Shown in pieces: positions 37,166 to 46,737 of a stretch of 64,000 bases of DNA. The position numbers and the translations under genes are program-made. The stretch covers positions 1 through 64,000 of the forward strand of contig NZ_QTTQ01000012.1 of the NCBI RefSeq assembly GCF_003384935.1. Reading direction: 5' to 3'. The notes under the pieces are model-generated. The model ran no database searches and had not been told where the DNA came from. It worked only from the letters and a program-made list of their open reading frames with translations. Source of the DNA: Lutibacter oceani (lineage in GTDB: Bacteria; Bacteroidota; Bacteroidia; Flavobacteriales; Flavobacteriaceae). Position 1 is the stretch's first letter. Every line of letters starts with the position of its first letter.

Positions 37166-39682
37166 TTAGTTTTTTAAGGGCTTATTTAATTTGTTTTTTC
37201 CAACTGATAGCATATTTGCAAACAATTTATATGCACCCGGAACTCCGGCCGGTAACTCTCTAAAAAAACTTAAGCCTGTGTAAATAAATTTTCCTTTTCC
37301 ATAACCTGCTATTAACAAACTTCCATTTTTAGGAGATTCATTTTTATCATTCATACTTAAAACTGGTACAAATTCCTCACTCCATTCATTTGGAAAATAC
37401 AAACCGCGTTCCTGTACCCAGCCATCAAAATCACTTTTAATAATTTTGTTTGGATAATTTAATAATTCGTGATTTGGATTAATAATATGAACTTCTGAAT
37501 TTTCATCTGTTACTCTGTCCCTAGAAAGTTTTAATGGAAATGGTGCAACCTCCTCAACTTTTAACCTATGATTGGTGTTGTATTGAACTATTAGCGTTCC
37601 TCCTTTTTCAACATAATTATGTAAATGTTTTTGATAAAATTTTGCTCTTTCATTGGTATTATAAGCTCTGATTCCTAAAACCACAGCATCAAAGTTTTCT
37701 AATTTTTCGAGAATTATATCATCATCATTTAATTCAACAACTGTATAGCCAATTTGACGTAAACTTGTTGGAATAACATCACCCGCACCCTGAATATAGC
37801 CAATTATTTGTCCTTTTTTCTCAATATTTAATCGAACTACTTTTGCTTCAGAAGGCATTATTATAGATTGAAAAGGAATATGATTATAATCAATTTCAAC
37901 TAATTCATCCGTATACGTTTTAGAACCTATTTCAACAATTGGAGAAATTAAACCTTCTGATTGATTGGCAGGTGGTGTTACAATAAATTCGAATACTTGT
38001 TCTTCTCCTTTTTGAGCTAAATTAATCTCAAAATTCTCTGGTAAAACTTTCCAGTTTTCAGGAGTGCATAAAATTAATTTTCCTGTTAAATTATCTCTTA
38101 CAGTTTTTACTTTTATAGCAATTTTTTGAGAATTACCATCAGAAAAAATGTGTACTTTTTCATTAAATGACGCCGAAACTTCAGGTAAAATTTCAAAAGG
38201 TTTGTACACTTCACCTTTAACAGGATCGTTGTATTTAAAAACAACTTCTTTTGTAAACGGAATTAAATATCCATTAAAATCTATTAAGAAATCCGCTTTA
38301 ATTTCTCTTGGAGTTTTAGGTAAACTAATTAAATCTTCATTTTCAACTTTATACATTCCCAAAGTTCCTTTTTTATGCAACCAATATGGAAATGTATAAT
38401 TAATTTCAGAAGGAATAGTTATATCCATTGAAAATTGCTGAGTGTTATTAGCTGTTAATTCAACATTTTTATCTTCTTTAATTTTCAAAGGATTTATTGT
38501 TACTGATTTTAAAGAAATATTATAATCACTTCTATTTATAGCTTCAATTTTAATAGTATTTTCAGAATTTGGAGTAGTTGAAGAATTATTTGCAACTGCC
38601 TCTAAATATAATCCGGCACAAGCAGCAATTATATCTTTAATCTCATCTGATTTTAACTGTTTCCAATGTTCGTCTTTTAAATTTTGAATTAATTTATACG
38701 CTTCAACTAATTCAGCAATACTTGCAGATGGGTTTTTAAAATTATACTCTTCCTCTACTTTATCTAAAATTTTTGCAATTGCTTTTCCACCTTCAACTCT
38801 ATTCCAAGTAGTATCAATTCCATCAAATACATTTTTATTTTTTGGAAAATCACCTTTTAAATACTCTAAATATTCAGTTTGATTTCCTCTAGAACCTGTA
38901 CTTCCAAAACCTTGAGATTGATGGCTACTTCTACTTAATGAAGCTATTTCACTATTAGATAAACCTTTACTAGAGTAATACGTTCCAATTTCTAAATCTA
39001 TTAAATTGGTTTTATCGGCTTTATCAAAATTTTCCTGACTTCCATAAAACCACCAAGAAGTATTAAAAAACAACCTTTTTGGCTGCCAAAGAGCATCGTT
39101 TTTTAAATGTGTTTTGTAATTAGTATTCATTGCTAAATCAAAGGCTTCAACACTTAACATAGCTGATGATGTATGATGCCCATGCGTAGTTCCGGGAGTT
39201 CTATGATTAAACCTGTTTACAATTACATCGGGTTTAAATTTTCTTATGACCGCAACTACGTCTTTTAAAACTTCGTCTTTATTCCAAATATCCAAGGTTT
39301 CATCAGGATGTTTTGAATACCCAAAATCATTGGCTCTTGTAAAAAACTGCTCCCCACCATCAATGCTACGTGCTGCTAATAACTCCTGCGTTCTAATTAC
39401 ACCTAATAATTCTCTTATTTCAGGTCCAATTAAATTTTGACCTCCATCACCTCTTGTTAAACTTAAGTAACCCGTTCTTGCCTTTACATCATTAGAAAAG
39501 TAAGAAATTAACCGCGTGTTTTCATCATCTGGATGCGCTGCAATATATAATACAGTTCCTAAAAAATTGAGTTTTTGAATGGATTCATAAATAGCTCCTG
39601 AAGTTGGTTTTTTTGGAGCTTGAGAAAAGGTTATTGATATACAAAAAAATGATAGGAATAGAATTAGAACTATTTTTTTCAT
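37166..39682 (-). CDS. PIG-L family deacetylase, large exported form
   Basis: An 838-residue protein with a signal peptide (1-20, ITFSQ). The PIG-L domain (about 40-300) carries the zinc motif AAHPDDENT and later HRTPGTTHGHHTSSA with the third His. These enzymes remove acetyl from N-acetylglucosamine-type groups. The long C-terminal part (about 380-820) contains NEW3-type beta domains and an end domain resembling the glutamine-amidotransferase-like fold (NFDAVVLGIRAYNTNERAKF). First gene of the operon with the small peptide and symporter. Confidence 0.9.
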   Translation of the reverse strand: MKKIVLILFLSFFCISITFSQAPKKPTSGAIYESIQKLNFLGTVLYIAAHPDDENTRLISYFSNDVKARTGYLSLTRGDGGQNLIGPEIRELLGVIRTQELLAARSIDGGEQFFTRANDFGYSKHPDETLDIWNKDEVLKDVVAVIRKFKPDVIVNRFNHRTPGTTHGHHTSSAMLSVEAFDLAMNTNYKTHLKNDALWQPKRLFFNTSWWFYGSQENFDKADKTNLIDLEIGTYYSSKGLSNSEIASLSRSSHQSQGFGSTGSRGNQTEYLEYLKGDFPKNKNVFDGIDTTWNRVEGGKAIAKILDKVEEEYNFKNPSASIAELVEAYKLIQNLKDEHWKQLKSDEIKDIIAACAGLYLEAVANNSSTTPNSENTIKIEAINRSDYNISLKSVTINPLKIKEDKNVELTANNTQQFSMDITIPSEINYTFPYWLHKKGTLGMYKVENEDLISLPKTPREIKADFLIDFNGYLIPFTKEVVFKYNDPVKGEVYKPFEILPEVSASFNEKVHIFSDGNSQKIAIKVKTVRDNLTGKLILCTPENWKVLPENFEINLAQKGEEQVFEFIVTPPANQSEGLISPIVEIGSKTYTDELVEIDYNHIPFQSIIMPSEAKVVRLNIEKKGQIIGYIQGAGDVIPTSLRQIGYTVVELNDDDIILEKLENFDAVVLGIRAYNTNERAKFYQKHLHNYVEKGGTLIVQYNTNHRLKVEEVAPFPLKLSRDRVTDENSEVHIINPNHELLNYPNKIIKSDFDGWVQERGLYFPNEWSEEFVPVLSMNDKNESPKNGSLLIAGYGKGKFIYTGLSFFRELPAGVPGAYKLFANMLSVGKNKLNKPLKN

Positions 39683-39875
39683 GAAAGTTTAATTAATTAG
39701 TAGATAAACAAATATAAAATTTAATTAATACTATTGGCATTTTCCTAAACTATATTAACATAATTATAACTTTTTAAAATACGCTTTCATAACAGACTAC
39801 TAATGTAGGTTTTAAGGTAGTATTCAACATTTTTAACTGTTGATAAATAACTTTTTTAAAACAATATATTTAGAA

Positions 39876-39883
39876 TATATTTG
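39876..39883 (+). promoter_or_regulatory. -7 element before dnaN
   Basis: TATATTTG, a match to TANNTTTG, 27 bp before ATG 39911. No clear TTG at the expected distance. Confidence 0.5.
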
Positions 39884-39910
39884 TAACTTATACCATTAAA
39901 ATAATCTTAA

Positions 39911-41029
39911 ATGAAATTTATAGTATCAAGTAGCCAATTATTAAAACAACTTCAAGTTTTAGGCGGTGTTATTAACAGCAGTAATACATTACCTATTTTA
40001 GATAATTTTTTATTCGAATTAAAACAAAACGAACTTAAAATATCTGCATCCGATTTAGAAACAACAATGAGTACAACTATAGAAGTTGAATCAGATTCTG
40101 ATGGTTCTGTAGCTGTTTCAGCGCGTTTGTTATTGGATACTTTAAAAACATTTCCAAATCAGCCTTTAACTTTTAAAACTGAAGAAAATAATACTATTGA
40201 AATCAGTTCTAGTCACGGTAAATATGATATGGCCTATTTTGATGGAAGTGAATTTCCAAAAGCTGTTTCTATACAATCTCCAAGTAGTACTGTAATTCCT
40301 GGAAATGTATTAGCAACTGCAATTTCTAAAACAATATTTGCTGCTGGTAATGATGATTTAAGACCTGTAATGAGTGGTGTATTTTTTCAATTTACTACAG
40401 ACAGTTTAACTTTTGTTGCTACTGACGCACACAAATTGGTAAAATATTCAAGAACGGATGTTGTAGCAAATGATGCTGCCGAGTTTATTATGCCCAAAAA
40501 ACCTTTAAATTTATTAAAAGGAATTTTAGGAAATGTTGATAGCGATGTAACTATTGAATACAATGATGCAAATGCAAAGTTTACGTTTGACAATGTAATT
40601 TTAGTATGTAGATTAATTGATGGAAAATATCCAAATTACGATGCTGTTATTCCAAAAGAAAACCCAAATAAATTAACCGTTGACCGAGGTACTTTTTTAA
40701 ATTCTGTTAGACGTGTATCAATTTTCTCAAGTAAAACTACGCATCAAATTAGACTTAAAATGGCAGGAACCGAATTAAATATTTCTGCTGAAGATATTGA
40801 TTACTCTAACAAAGCTGAAGAGCGTTTAGTTTGTGAATACCAAGGAGATGATATGCAAATTGGTTTTAACTCTCGTTTTTTAACTGAAATGTTAAGCAAT
40901 TTAAATTCTAACGAAGTTTTAATTGAAATGAGTTTACCAAACAGAGCCGGAATTTTAACACCAATTGATGGTGTTGAAGAAGGTGAATTTATTACAATGC
41001 TAGTAATGCCAGTAATGTTGAATAGTTAA
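39911..41029 (+). CDS. dnaN: DNA polymerase III beta subunit (sliding clamp)
   Basis: A 372-residue ring protein that tethers DNA polymerase to the template. The three clamp domains are visible by their repeats: MKFIVSSSQLLKQLQVLGGV, then ASDLETTMSTTIEVE in domain 1; FFQFTTDSLTFVATDAHKLV in domain 2; and INMLVMPVM-type C-terminus (EFITMLVMPVMLNS). It is not next to dnaA here, as usual in Bacteroidota. A terminator follows at 41059-41087. Confidence 0.98.
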   Translation: MKFIVSSSQLLKQLQVLGGVINSSNTLPILDNFLFELKQNELKISASDLETTMSTTIEVESDSDGSVAVSARLLLDTLKTFPNQPLTFKTEENNTIEISSSHGKYDMAYFDGSEFPKAVSIQSPSSTVIPGNVLATAISKTIFAAGNDDLRPVMSGVFFQFTTDSLTFVATDAHKLVKYSRTDVVANDAAEFIMPKKPLNLLKGILGNVDSDVTIEYNDANAKFTFDNVILVCRLIDGKYPNYDAVIPKENPNKLTVDRGTFLNSVRRVSIFSSKTTHQIRLKMAGTELNISAEDIDYSNKAEERLVCEYQGDDMQIGFNSRFLTEMLSNLNSNEVLIEMSLPNRAGILTPIDGVEEGEFITMLVMPVMLNS

Positions 41030-41058
41030 TTTTTTTTGACATTTATAAAACATTTATA

Positions 41059-41087
41059 AACCGCAACTTTTTAGTTGTGGTTTTTTT
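41059..41087 (+). terminator. terminator after dnaN
   Basis: AACCGCAACT-TTTT-AGTTGTGGTT with one G-T pair, then T-run. Confidence 0.85.
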
Positions 41088-41125
41088 ATGCTTTGTGTTA
41101 ATTATATACAAATTAAATTTTTGAT

Positions 41126-41133
41126 TAAATTTG
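41126..41133 (+). promoter_or_regulatory. -7 element before the small membrane protein gene
   Basis: TAAATTTG, 46 bp before ATG 41180. The upstream TTG is too distant, so the call rests on the -7 box. Confidence 0.35.
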
Positions 41134-41179
41134 GGTTTGTACAACTGTAAAATTAACGTTCAATTAAAAAAACATAATT

Positions 41180-41470
41180 ATGACTTTCCAAAATAAACGA
41201 CTCGTAATAATCATCCTAATTGTTTTGGCTTTTTTACTTGTTCCTTTTATTGCTATGCAATTCTCAGGTGAGGTAAACTGGTCTCTTTCTGATTTTGTAA
41301 TTGCAGGATTATTACTTTTTGGAACCGGCGTTTTAATTGATTTTGTATTGCGCAAAACAAAAAAAACAAATTATAAAATCCTTGCTATTATTGCTATAGC
41401 ACTTATATTTTTATTAATTTGGGTGGAACTTGCGGTTGGAATATTTGGAACACCGTTTGCTGGAAGTTAA
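41180..41470 (+). CDS. small three-span membrane protein
   Basis: A 96-residue protein with hydrophobic segments at about 8-27 (LVIIILIVLAFLLVPFIAMQ), 36-52 (DFVIAGLLLFGTGVLIDFVL) and 63-90 (ILAIIAIALIFLLIWVELAV), ending GIFGTPFAGS. Small proteins of this kind are common in flavobacteria and have no assigned function. It has a weak hairpin terminator after it (41488-41513). Confidence 0.78.
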   Translation: MTFQNKRLVIIILIVLAFLLVPFIAMQFSGEVNWSLSDFVIAGLLLFGTGVLIDFVLRKTKKTNYKILAIIAIALIFLLIWVELAVGIFGTPFAGS

Positions 41471-41487
41471 AAAATATAACTATTATT

Positions 41488-41513
41488 AAAATCTGTCAAT
41501 GGTAGATTTTTTT
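41488..41513 (+). terminator. weak terminator after the small membrane protein gene
   Basis: AAAATCT (41488-41494) and AGATTTT (41504-41510) form a 7-bp stem followed by T residues. Confidence 0.5.
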
Positions 41514-41537
41514 GTATCATTGTTTTAAAATTATTTT

Positions 41538-42131
41538 ATGAATTTTTTGGCTCATTTATACCTTTCAAAAAACAATAAAAACATATTGATTGGCAACTTT
41601 ATTTCTGATGCTATAAAAGGTAAAGATTATAAAAATTATCCTCACGAAATTAAGGCAGGCATTTTATTACACCGTGAAATAGATACTTTTACAGATTCTA
41701 ATCCTATTGTTAGAAAAAGTATGCACCGTTTACATAAACGATATGGACATTATGATGGTGTTATTATAGATTTATTATACGACCATTTTTTAGCTAAAAA
41801 TTGGGCTCAATATTCAGAGATCCCCTTGTCATTGTATGCAAAAAATGTATATAGTTTTTTACAGGCAAATGTTGAATCTTTTCCGGAAGAACTTCAAAAA
41901 TTATTACCACATATGATTCAACATAATTGGTTAATGACCTATGCTACAATAAACGGAATGGAACGTGTTTTAAGTGGTATGAATCAAAAAACCAAAGGAA
42001 TTTCTAAAATGGATTTAGCCATTGATGATTTAAAAATTCATTATAACGAATTTGAAGCTGATTTTACCGCGTACTTTAAAGAATTAGAACAGTTTACAGA
42101 CAAAAAAACAAACTATTTATTATTAAAATGA
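41538..42131 (+). CDS. ACP phosphodiesterase-like protein (DUF479)
   Basis: A 197-residue protein of the AcpH/DUF479 family. The opening MNFLAHLYLSKNNKNILIGN, then FISDAIKGKDYKNYPHEIKA and GILLHREIDTFTDSNPIVRK, hold the metal-binding His/Asp residues of an HD-like helical fold. E. coli AcpH removes the phosphopantetheine group from acyl carrier protein; whether flavobacterial members do this is not shown. Its stop overlaps the start of the ggt gene (ATGA). Confidence 0.88.
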   Translation: MNFLAHLYLSKNNKNILIGNFISDAIKGKDYKNYPHEIKAGILLHREIDTFTDSNPIVRKSMHRLHKRYGHYDGVIIDLLYDHFLAKNWAQYSEIPLSLYAKNVYSFLQANVESFPEELQKLLPHMIQHNWLMTYATINGMERVLSGMNQKTKGISKMDLAIDDLKIHYNEFEADFTAYFKELEQFTDKKTNYLLLK

Positions 42132-43831
42132 AAAAAATAATATTCCTATTTATAATTGCTACTTTATTTTTACAATGTAAAAAAAGCCAAACTGAAGCCC
42201 CTGCTAGTGAAAAAAATTTAGGACTAATAGTAGATAGTGCTATGGTAGTTTCAGCTAGAGAAGAAGCGTCTTTAATTGGGGTTTCAATATTAAAAAAAGG
42301 AGGTAATGCTTTTGATGCTATGATTGCCACAGAATTAGCTTTAGCAGTAGCATACCCTTTTGCAGGAAATATAGGTGGGGGTGGTTTTATGGTTTACCGC
42401 ACAAATAATGGTAAAACCGGTGCTTTAGATTATAGAGAAAAAGCACCCTTAGGCGCATCTAAAAATATGTATTTAAATGAAAATGGTGATACTATTGAAG
42501 GTAAAAGTATTTTAGGAGCTATGGCAATTGGAATTCCTGGAACCGTTGATGGTTTATTTAAAGTCTACGAAAAATTTGGAACACTCCCTTTTTCAGAGTT
42601 AATTCAACCAGCTATAGATTTGGCTAATAAAGGTGTAATTGTAACTAAAAATCAGGCAAACAGATTAACGAAATATAGAAAATACTTTACAGAAGTAAAT
42701 GATACTACAATTATTTTTGATGCAGACTGGAAAGAAAATGATACTATTAAATACCAAAAACTTGCCAAAACTTTAGAAAGGATTAGAGATAAAGGTCGTG
42801 ATGGTTTTTATAAAGGTGAAACTGCTGAAATACTTGTTAATTATGTTAAAAAACTAGGGGGTATTATTACTAAAGAAGATTTAGAAAAATATGAAGCAAA
42901 ATGGCGAAATCCAATTGAATTTACCTATAAAGATTTAAAAATTATTGCAATGTCACCTCCTTCCAGTGGAGGAATTTGCAATGCCCAAATTTTTAAAGCA
43001 ATTGAACCTTTTAATATTGCTTCATTAGGACATAATTCTTTAGAATCCATTCAATTAATTACTGAAGCTGAAAGACGCGCTTATGCTGACAGATCTTATT
43101 ATTTAGGAGATCCGGATTTTGTTAACATTCCTATTGATACTTTAATTTCATTAAATTATGTTAAAAAAAGAATGGCAGATTTTTCTTGGGAAAAAGCAAC
43201 TGCATCATCAAATATAAAACACGGGAATATTATTGGATACGAAAGTGATGAAACTACCCACTATTCTATTATTGATCAATTTGGAAATGCAATTTCAGCA
43301 ACAACTACGCTTAATGGAGCTTATGGCTCTAAAGTTTATGTTACTGAAGGAGGCTTTTTATTGAATAATGAAATGGATGATTTTAGCTCTAAACCTGGAA
43401 TTCCAAATATGTTTGGTTTAATTGGTGCTGAAGCAAATTCAATTCAACCAGAAAAAAGAATGCTAAGTTCTATGACACCTACTATTGTTGAAAAAAACAA
43501 CGAATTATACATGTCTTTAGGTTCTCCCGGAGGTTCAACAATTATCACTTGTGTTTTACAAACTATCTTAAATGTTTATGAATTTAATTTAGGTATGCAG
43601 GAAGCCGTAAATGCACCACGTTTTCACCATCAATGGCTACCTGATGTTATTACTTTTGAACCAAAAGGATTTTCTGTTGAATTGTTAAATAAACTACAAG
43701 AAAAAGAATATAAAATCAACCAGGAAAATTCAAGAATTATTGGAAAAGTTGATGCTATTTTACGTTTATCAAATGGTCAACTTGAAGGTGGTGCAGATTA
43801 TAGAGGTGATGATAAAGCTGTAGGTTTTTAA
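42128..43831 (+). CDS. ggt: gamma-glutamyltransferase, lipoprotein form
   Basis: A 567-residue enzyme that cleaves the gamma-glutamyl bond of glutathione and transfers it to water or amino acids. The N-terminus ends in a lipobox (FLQC), so it is membrane-anchored in the periplasm. The proenzyme cuts itself before Thr376 in DETTHYSIID; downstream motifs are ATTTLNGAYGS, FLLNNEMDDFS, and SLGSPGGSTI. The large-subunit opening VDSAMVVSAREEASLIGVSI is typical. Translationally coupled to the preceding gene. Confidence 0.95.
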   Translation: MKKIIFLFIIATLFLQCKKSQTEAPASEKNLGLIVDSAMVVSAREEASLIGVSILKKGGNAFDAMIATELALAVAYPFAGNIGGGGFMVYRTNNGKTGALDYREKAPLGASKNMYLNENGDTIEGKSILGAMAIGIPGTVDGLFKVYEKFGTLPFSELIQPAIDLANKGVIVTKNQANRLTKYRKYFTEVNDTTIIFDADWKENDTIKYQKLAKTLERIRDKGRDGFYKGETAEILVNYVKKLGGIITKEDLEKYEAKWRNPIEFTYKDLKIIAMSPPSSGGICNAQIFKAIEPFNIASLGHNSLESIQLITEAERRAYADRSYYLGDPDFVNIPIDTLISLNYVKKRMADFSWEKATASSNIKHGNIIGYESDETTHYSIIDQFGNAISATTTLNGAYGSKVYVTEGGFLLNNEMDDFSSKPGIPNMFGLIGAEANSIQPEKRMLSSMTPTIVEKNNELYMSLGSPGGSTIITCVLQTILNVYEFNLGMQEAVNAPRFHHQWLPDVITFEPKGFSVELLNKLQEKEYKINQENSRIIGKVDAILRLSNGQLEGGADYRGDDKAVGF

Positions 43832-43866
43832 ATAAATTCATACATTTAATGTTAGAATAAAATTTT

Positions 43867-44949
43867 ATGACATCAAACACAATAACAAACGGAATTTTAA
43901 AAGCAATTGCTATAATAATAGGTGTTTTTTTATTACTGTATTTTTTATATGAAATTCAATCAATTATAGTTTATATAGCTATTGCTGCAGTTATTGCTTT
44001 AATTGGAAGTCCTATTATTCGCTTTTTAAAAAGAAGACTTAAATTTCCAAATACATTGGCGGTAATCACAACAATGCTACTGTTTTTAGGAATTTTTACA
44101 GGATTAATAAGTATGTTTATTCCTTTAATTATAAAGCAAGGTGAAAATTTATCATTGCTAAACATTGACCAACTTCAAACAAATATTCAACATTTATTAA
44201 ACGAAATTAACAGCTATTTTTTAGCACATAATATTGATGTTTTAAACGAACTAAAAAACGCTGATTTATTCAAAAATTTAACTGCAATTCCAAACTTATT
44301 AAATTCAGTAATAGGAACGGTTGGAAATTTAAGTATTGCGCTATTTTCGGTACTTTTTATTACTTTCTTTTTAATGAAAGATACCCAAATTATGGAAAAC
44401 TCCATTTATGTTTTGGTAAGTGATAAAAGTGAAGGAAAACTTAAAAAATCATTATCCACTATAAACAATTTATTATCAAGGTATTTTATTGGGCTGGTTT
44501 TTCAAATTACCATTTTATTTGTTATTTATACCACCGTTTTATTAATATTTGGTATTGAAAACGCCATTGTAATTGCTTTTTTATGTGCCTTACTAAATTT
44601 AATTCCATATATAGGACCTCTAATTGGAGGTTTAATTATGCTGTTTTTATCTATGAGCAGTAACCTTGGTCAGGATTTTCAAACTGAAATATTACCAACA
44701 ACAATTTATGTGATGATTGGTTATGTTTTTGCCCAATTAATTGATAATTTTTTAAGTCAGCCGTTGATATTTTCTAATAGTGTAAAATCACACCCGTTAG
44801 AAATATTTTTGGTTATAATGATCGCCGGAATTTTGTTTGGGGTTACAGGAATGATTGTTGCCATACCAACTTATACTGCTATAAAAGTAATTTTAAAAGC
44901 ATTTTTGGCAGACAATAAAATTGTAAAATCGCTTACTAAAAATTTATAG
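43867..44949 (+). CDS. AI-2E family (PerM-like) transporter
   Basis: A 360-residue inner-membrane protein with seven to eight spans arranged as in the AI-2E/PerM family: two N-terminal spans (AIAIIIGVFLLLYFLYEIQS), an amphipathic middle region (about 95-150), and the C-terminal motif NLIPYIGPLIGGLIMLFLS. Relatives export small molecules or exchange sodium and protons; the substrate here is not known. It is 3 nt before DUF1697. Confidence 0.9.
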   Translation: MTSNTITNGILKAIAIIIGVFLLLYFLYEIQSIIVYIAIAAVIALIGSPIIRFLKRRLKFPNTLAVITTMLLFLGIFTGLISMFIPLIIKQGENLSLLNIDQLQTNIQHLLNEINSYFLAHNIDVLNELKNADLFKNLTAIPNLLNSVIGTVGNLSIALFSVLFITFFLMKDTQIMENSIYVLVSDKSEGKLKKSLSTINNLLSRYFIGLVFQITILFVIYTTVLLIFGIENAIVIAFLCALLNLIPYIGPLIGGLIMLFLSMSSNLGQDFQTEILPTTIYVMIGYVFAQLIDNFLSQPLIFSNSVKSHPLEIFLVIMIAGILFGVTGMIVAIPTYTAIKVILKAFLADNKIVKSLTKNL

Positions 44950-44952
44950 ATA

Positions 44953-45498
44953 ATGACAACTTATATTGCACTTTTACGAGGAATAAATGTTTCCGGAAAG
45001 AACATTATTAAAATGGTTGAATTAAAACAGCTTTTTTTAGATTTAGGGTATCATGATGTAATTACCTATATACAAAGCGGAAATGTAATTTTTAAATCAC
45101 ATATTAAAGAGTCTATTCTAATTGAAGACACCATAGTTTCGGGAATCTTAAAGCGTTTTAATTATGCTGTAAATGTTTTAGTGTTGACTAAAAATGAATT
45201 GATGAAAATTTTTAATTCTAACCCGTTTCTTGCAAAAGATCCAACAATGGATATTTCAAAATTACATGTTACTTTTTTAAATACCGAACCTGATTTAAGT
45301 AATAAACATCAAATTGATGCACTTGTTATAAATAGTGATGATGAATTTATTATTAGCGAAAACTGCGTGTATTTACATTGCCCAAATGGTTCTGGAAACT
45401 CAAAATTAACAAATAATTTATTTCAAAAAAAGTTAAATTCCGCAGCTACAACCAGAAACTGGAAAACCGTAACAAAATTGATTGAATTAAGCAATTAA
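44953..45498 (+). CDS. DUF1697 protein
   Basis: A 181-residue cytoplasmic protein with the family opening TTYIALLRGINVSGKNIIKM, then LFLDLGYHDVITYIQSGNVI, and the end GNSKLTNNLFQKKLNSAATT RNW in two pieces, which matches DUF1697 throughout its length. No function has been assigned to the family. It is 3 nt after the AI-2E gene and 4 nt before the methyltransferase gene, so all three are probably one transcript. Confidence 0.9.
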   Translation: MTTYIALLRGINVSGKNIIKMVELKQLFLDLGYHDVITYIQSGNVIFKSHIKESILIEDTIVSGILKRFNYAVNVLVLTKNELMKIFNSNPFLAKDPTMDISKLHVTFLNTEPDLSNKHQIDALVINSDDEFIISENCVYLHCPNGSGNSKLTNNLFQKKLNSAATTRNWKTVTKLIELSN

Positions 45499-45502
45499 CA
45501 AT

Positions 45503-46678
45503 TTGAATACTAACATTTTACTTAAAGAAACCCAAGATTTTATAAATACCAATTTAAAATCTGATATCACAAAACTTGTTTTAAAAGGAAGTCCGTTTAA
45601 CTCTATTTCAATTCAAGAAATTGCTGAACAAATTGAAGCAAAAAAACGCTGCGAAAAAAAATTACCAACTTGGTTTAAAACGGCAAACATTTACTATCCT
45701 AATAAATTAAATATTGAACAAACCTCTTCTGAAATTACCGCAAATTATAAAGCGAATTTAGTTTCTGGAAATTCTCTAGTTGATATTACCGGTGGTTTTG
45801 GAGTAGATACTTATTATTTTTCACAAAAAGTTAATACCGTAACACATTGTGAAATCAATAAAGAATTATCTAAAATTGTTACACACAATTTCCAAGAATT
45901 AAATGTAAAAAACATAAAAACTGTTGTTGGAGATGGCATCGAGTTTTTAAAAAACAGTTCTCAACAATTCGATTGGATTAATACTGATCCATCTAGAAGA
46001 AATGATGTAAAAGGAAAGGTTTTTTTATTGGAAGATTGTTTGCCAAACATTCCGGAAAATTTAGAACTTCTCTTTGAAAAGTCTAATCATATTCTTATCA
46101 AAGTATCACCTATTTTAGATATTACAAGTGCAATAAATGAATTGAATTTTGTAAAAGAAATCCATATTATTGCTATTGAAAACGAAGTAAAAGAACTCTT
46201 ATTTATTTTAGAAAAAAATTACACGCAACAAATTGAAATCAAAACTATTAACCTCAATAAAAAAGAAAACCAATACTTTAATTTTAGTTTAAACAATGAA
46301 GTAACAGCAACTTATTCTGAACCAAAACTATACCTGTTTGAGCCTAATTCTGCAATTTTAAAAGCTGGAGCTTTCAATCAAATTTCTTCACAATTACAAA
46401 TTGATAAATTACACCCAAATTCACATTTATATACTTCGGAAAAACTGATTGATTTTCCGGGAAGAAAATTTGAAATTACACATTGTATTTCATACGATAA
46501 AAAACAGTTAAAAAAATTAATTCCTACAAAAAAAGCGAATATTACAACGCGTAATTTTCCAGAAACTGTTGAGCAAATCAGAAAAAAAACTGGTTTAAAA
46601 GATGGTGGAAATCAATACCTATTTTTCACCACAGATTTAAATAACAATCATATTATATTAATTTGTAAAAAGGTCTAA
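45503..46678 (+). CDS. SAM-dependent methyltransferase with THUMP-like domain
   Basis: A 391-residue protein. The SAM-binding motif is VDITGGFGVDTYYFSQ at about 92-107 and the catalytic-type motif DWINTDPSRRN near 160. The C-terminal part (about 310-391) looks like the THUMP-like domain that follows in this family. Target unknown; relatives modify RNA. The start is TTG 45503, because an in-frame stop sits at 45488-45490 and no ATG fits. Confidence 0.85.
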   Translation: MNTNILLKETQDFINTNLKSDITKLVLKGSPFNSISIQEIAEQIEAKKRCEKKLPTWFKTANIYYPNKLNIEQTSSEITANYKANLVSGNSLVDITGGFGVDTYYFSQKVNTVTHCEINKELSKIVTHNFQELNVKNIKTVVGDGIEFLKNSSQQFDWINTDPSRRNDVKGKVFLLEDCLPNIPENLELLFEKSNHILIKVSPILDITSAINELNFVKEIHIIAIENEVKELLFILEKNYTQQIEIKTINLNKKENQYFNFSLNNEVTATYSEPKLYLFEPNSAILKAGAFNQISSQLQIDKLHPNSHLYTSEKLIDFPGRKFEITHCISYDKKQLKKLIPTKKANITTRNFPETVEQIRKKTGLKDGGNQYLFFTTDLNNNHIILICKKV

Positions 46679-46737
46679 ATGCTGTTTTAGTAAACATCAT
46701 AATTTTTTAGTAATTTTAGCAGATTAGATTTTTAAAA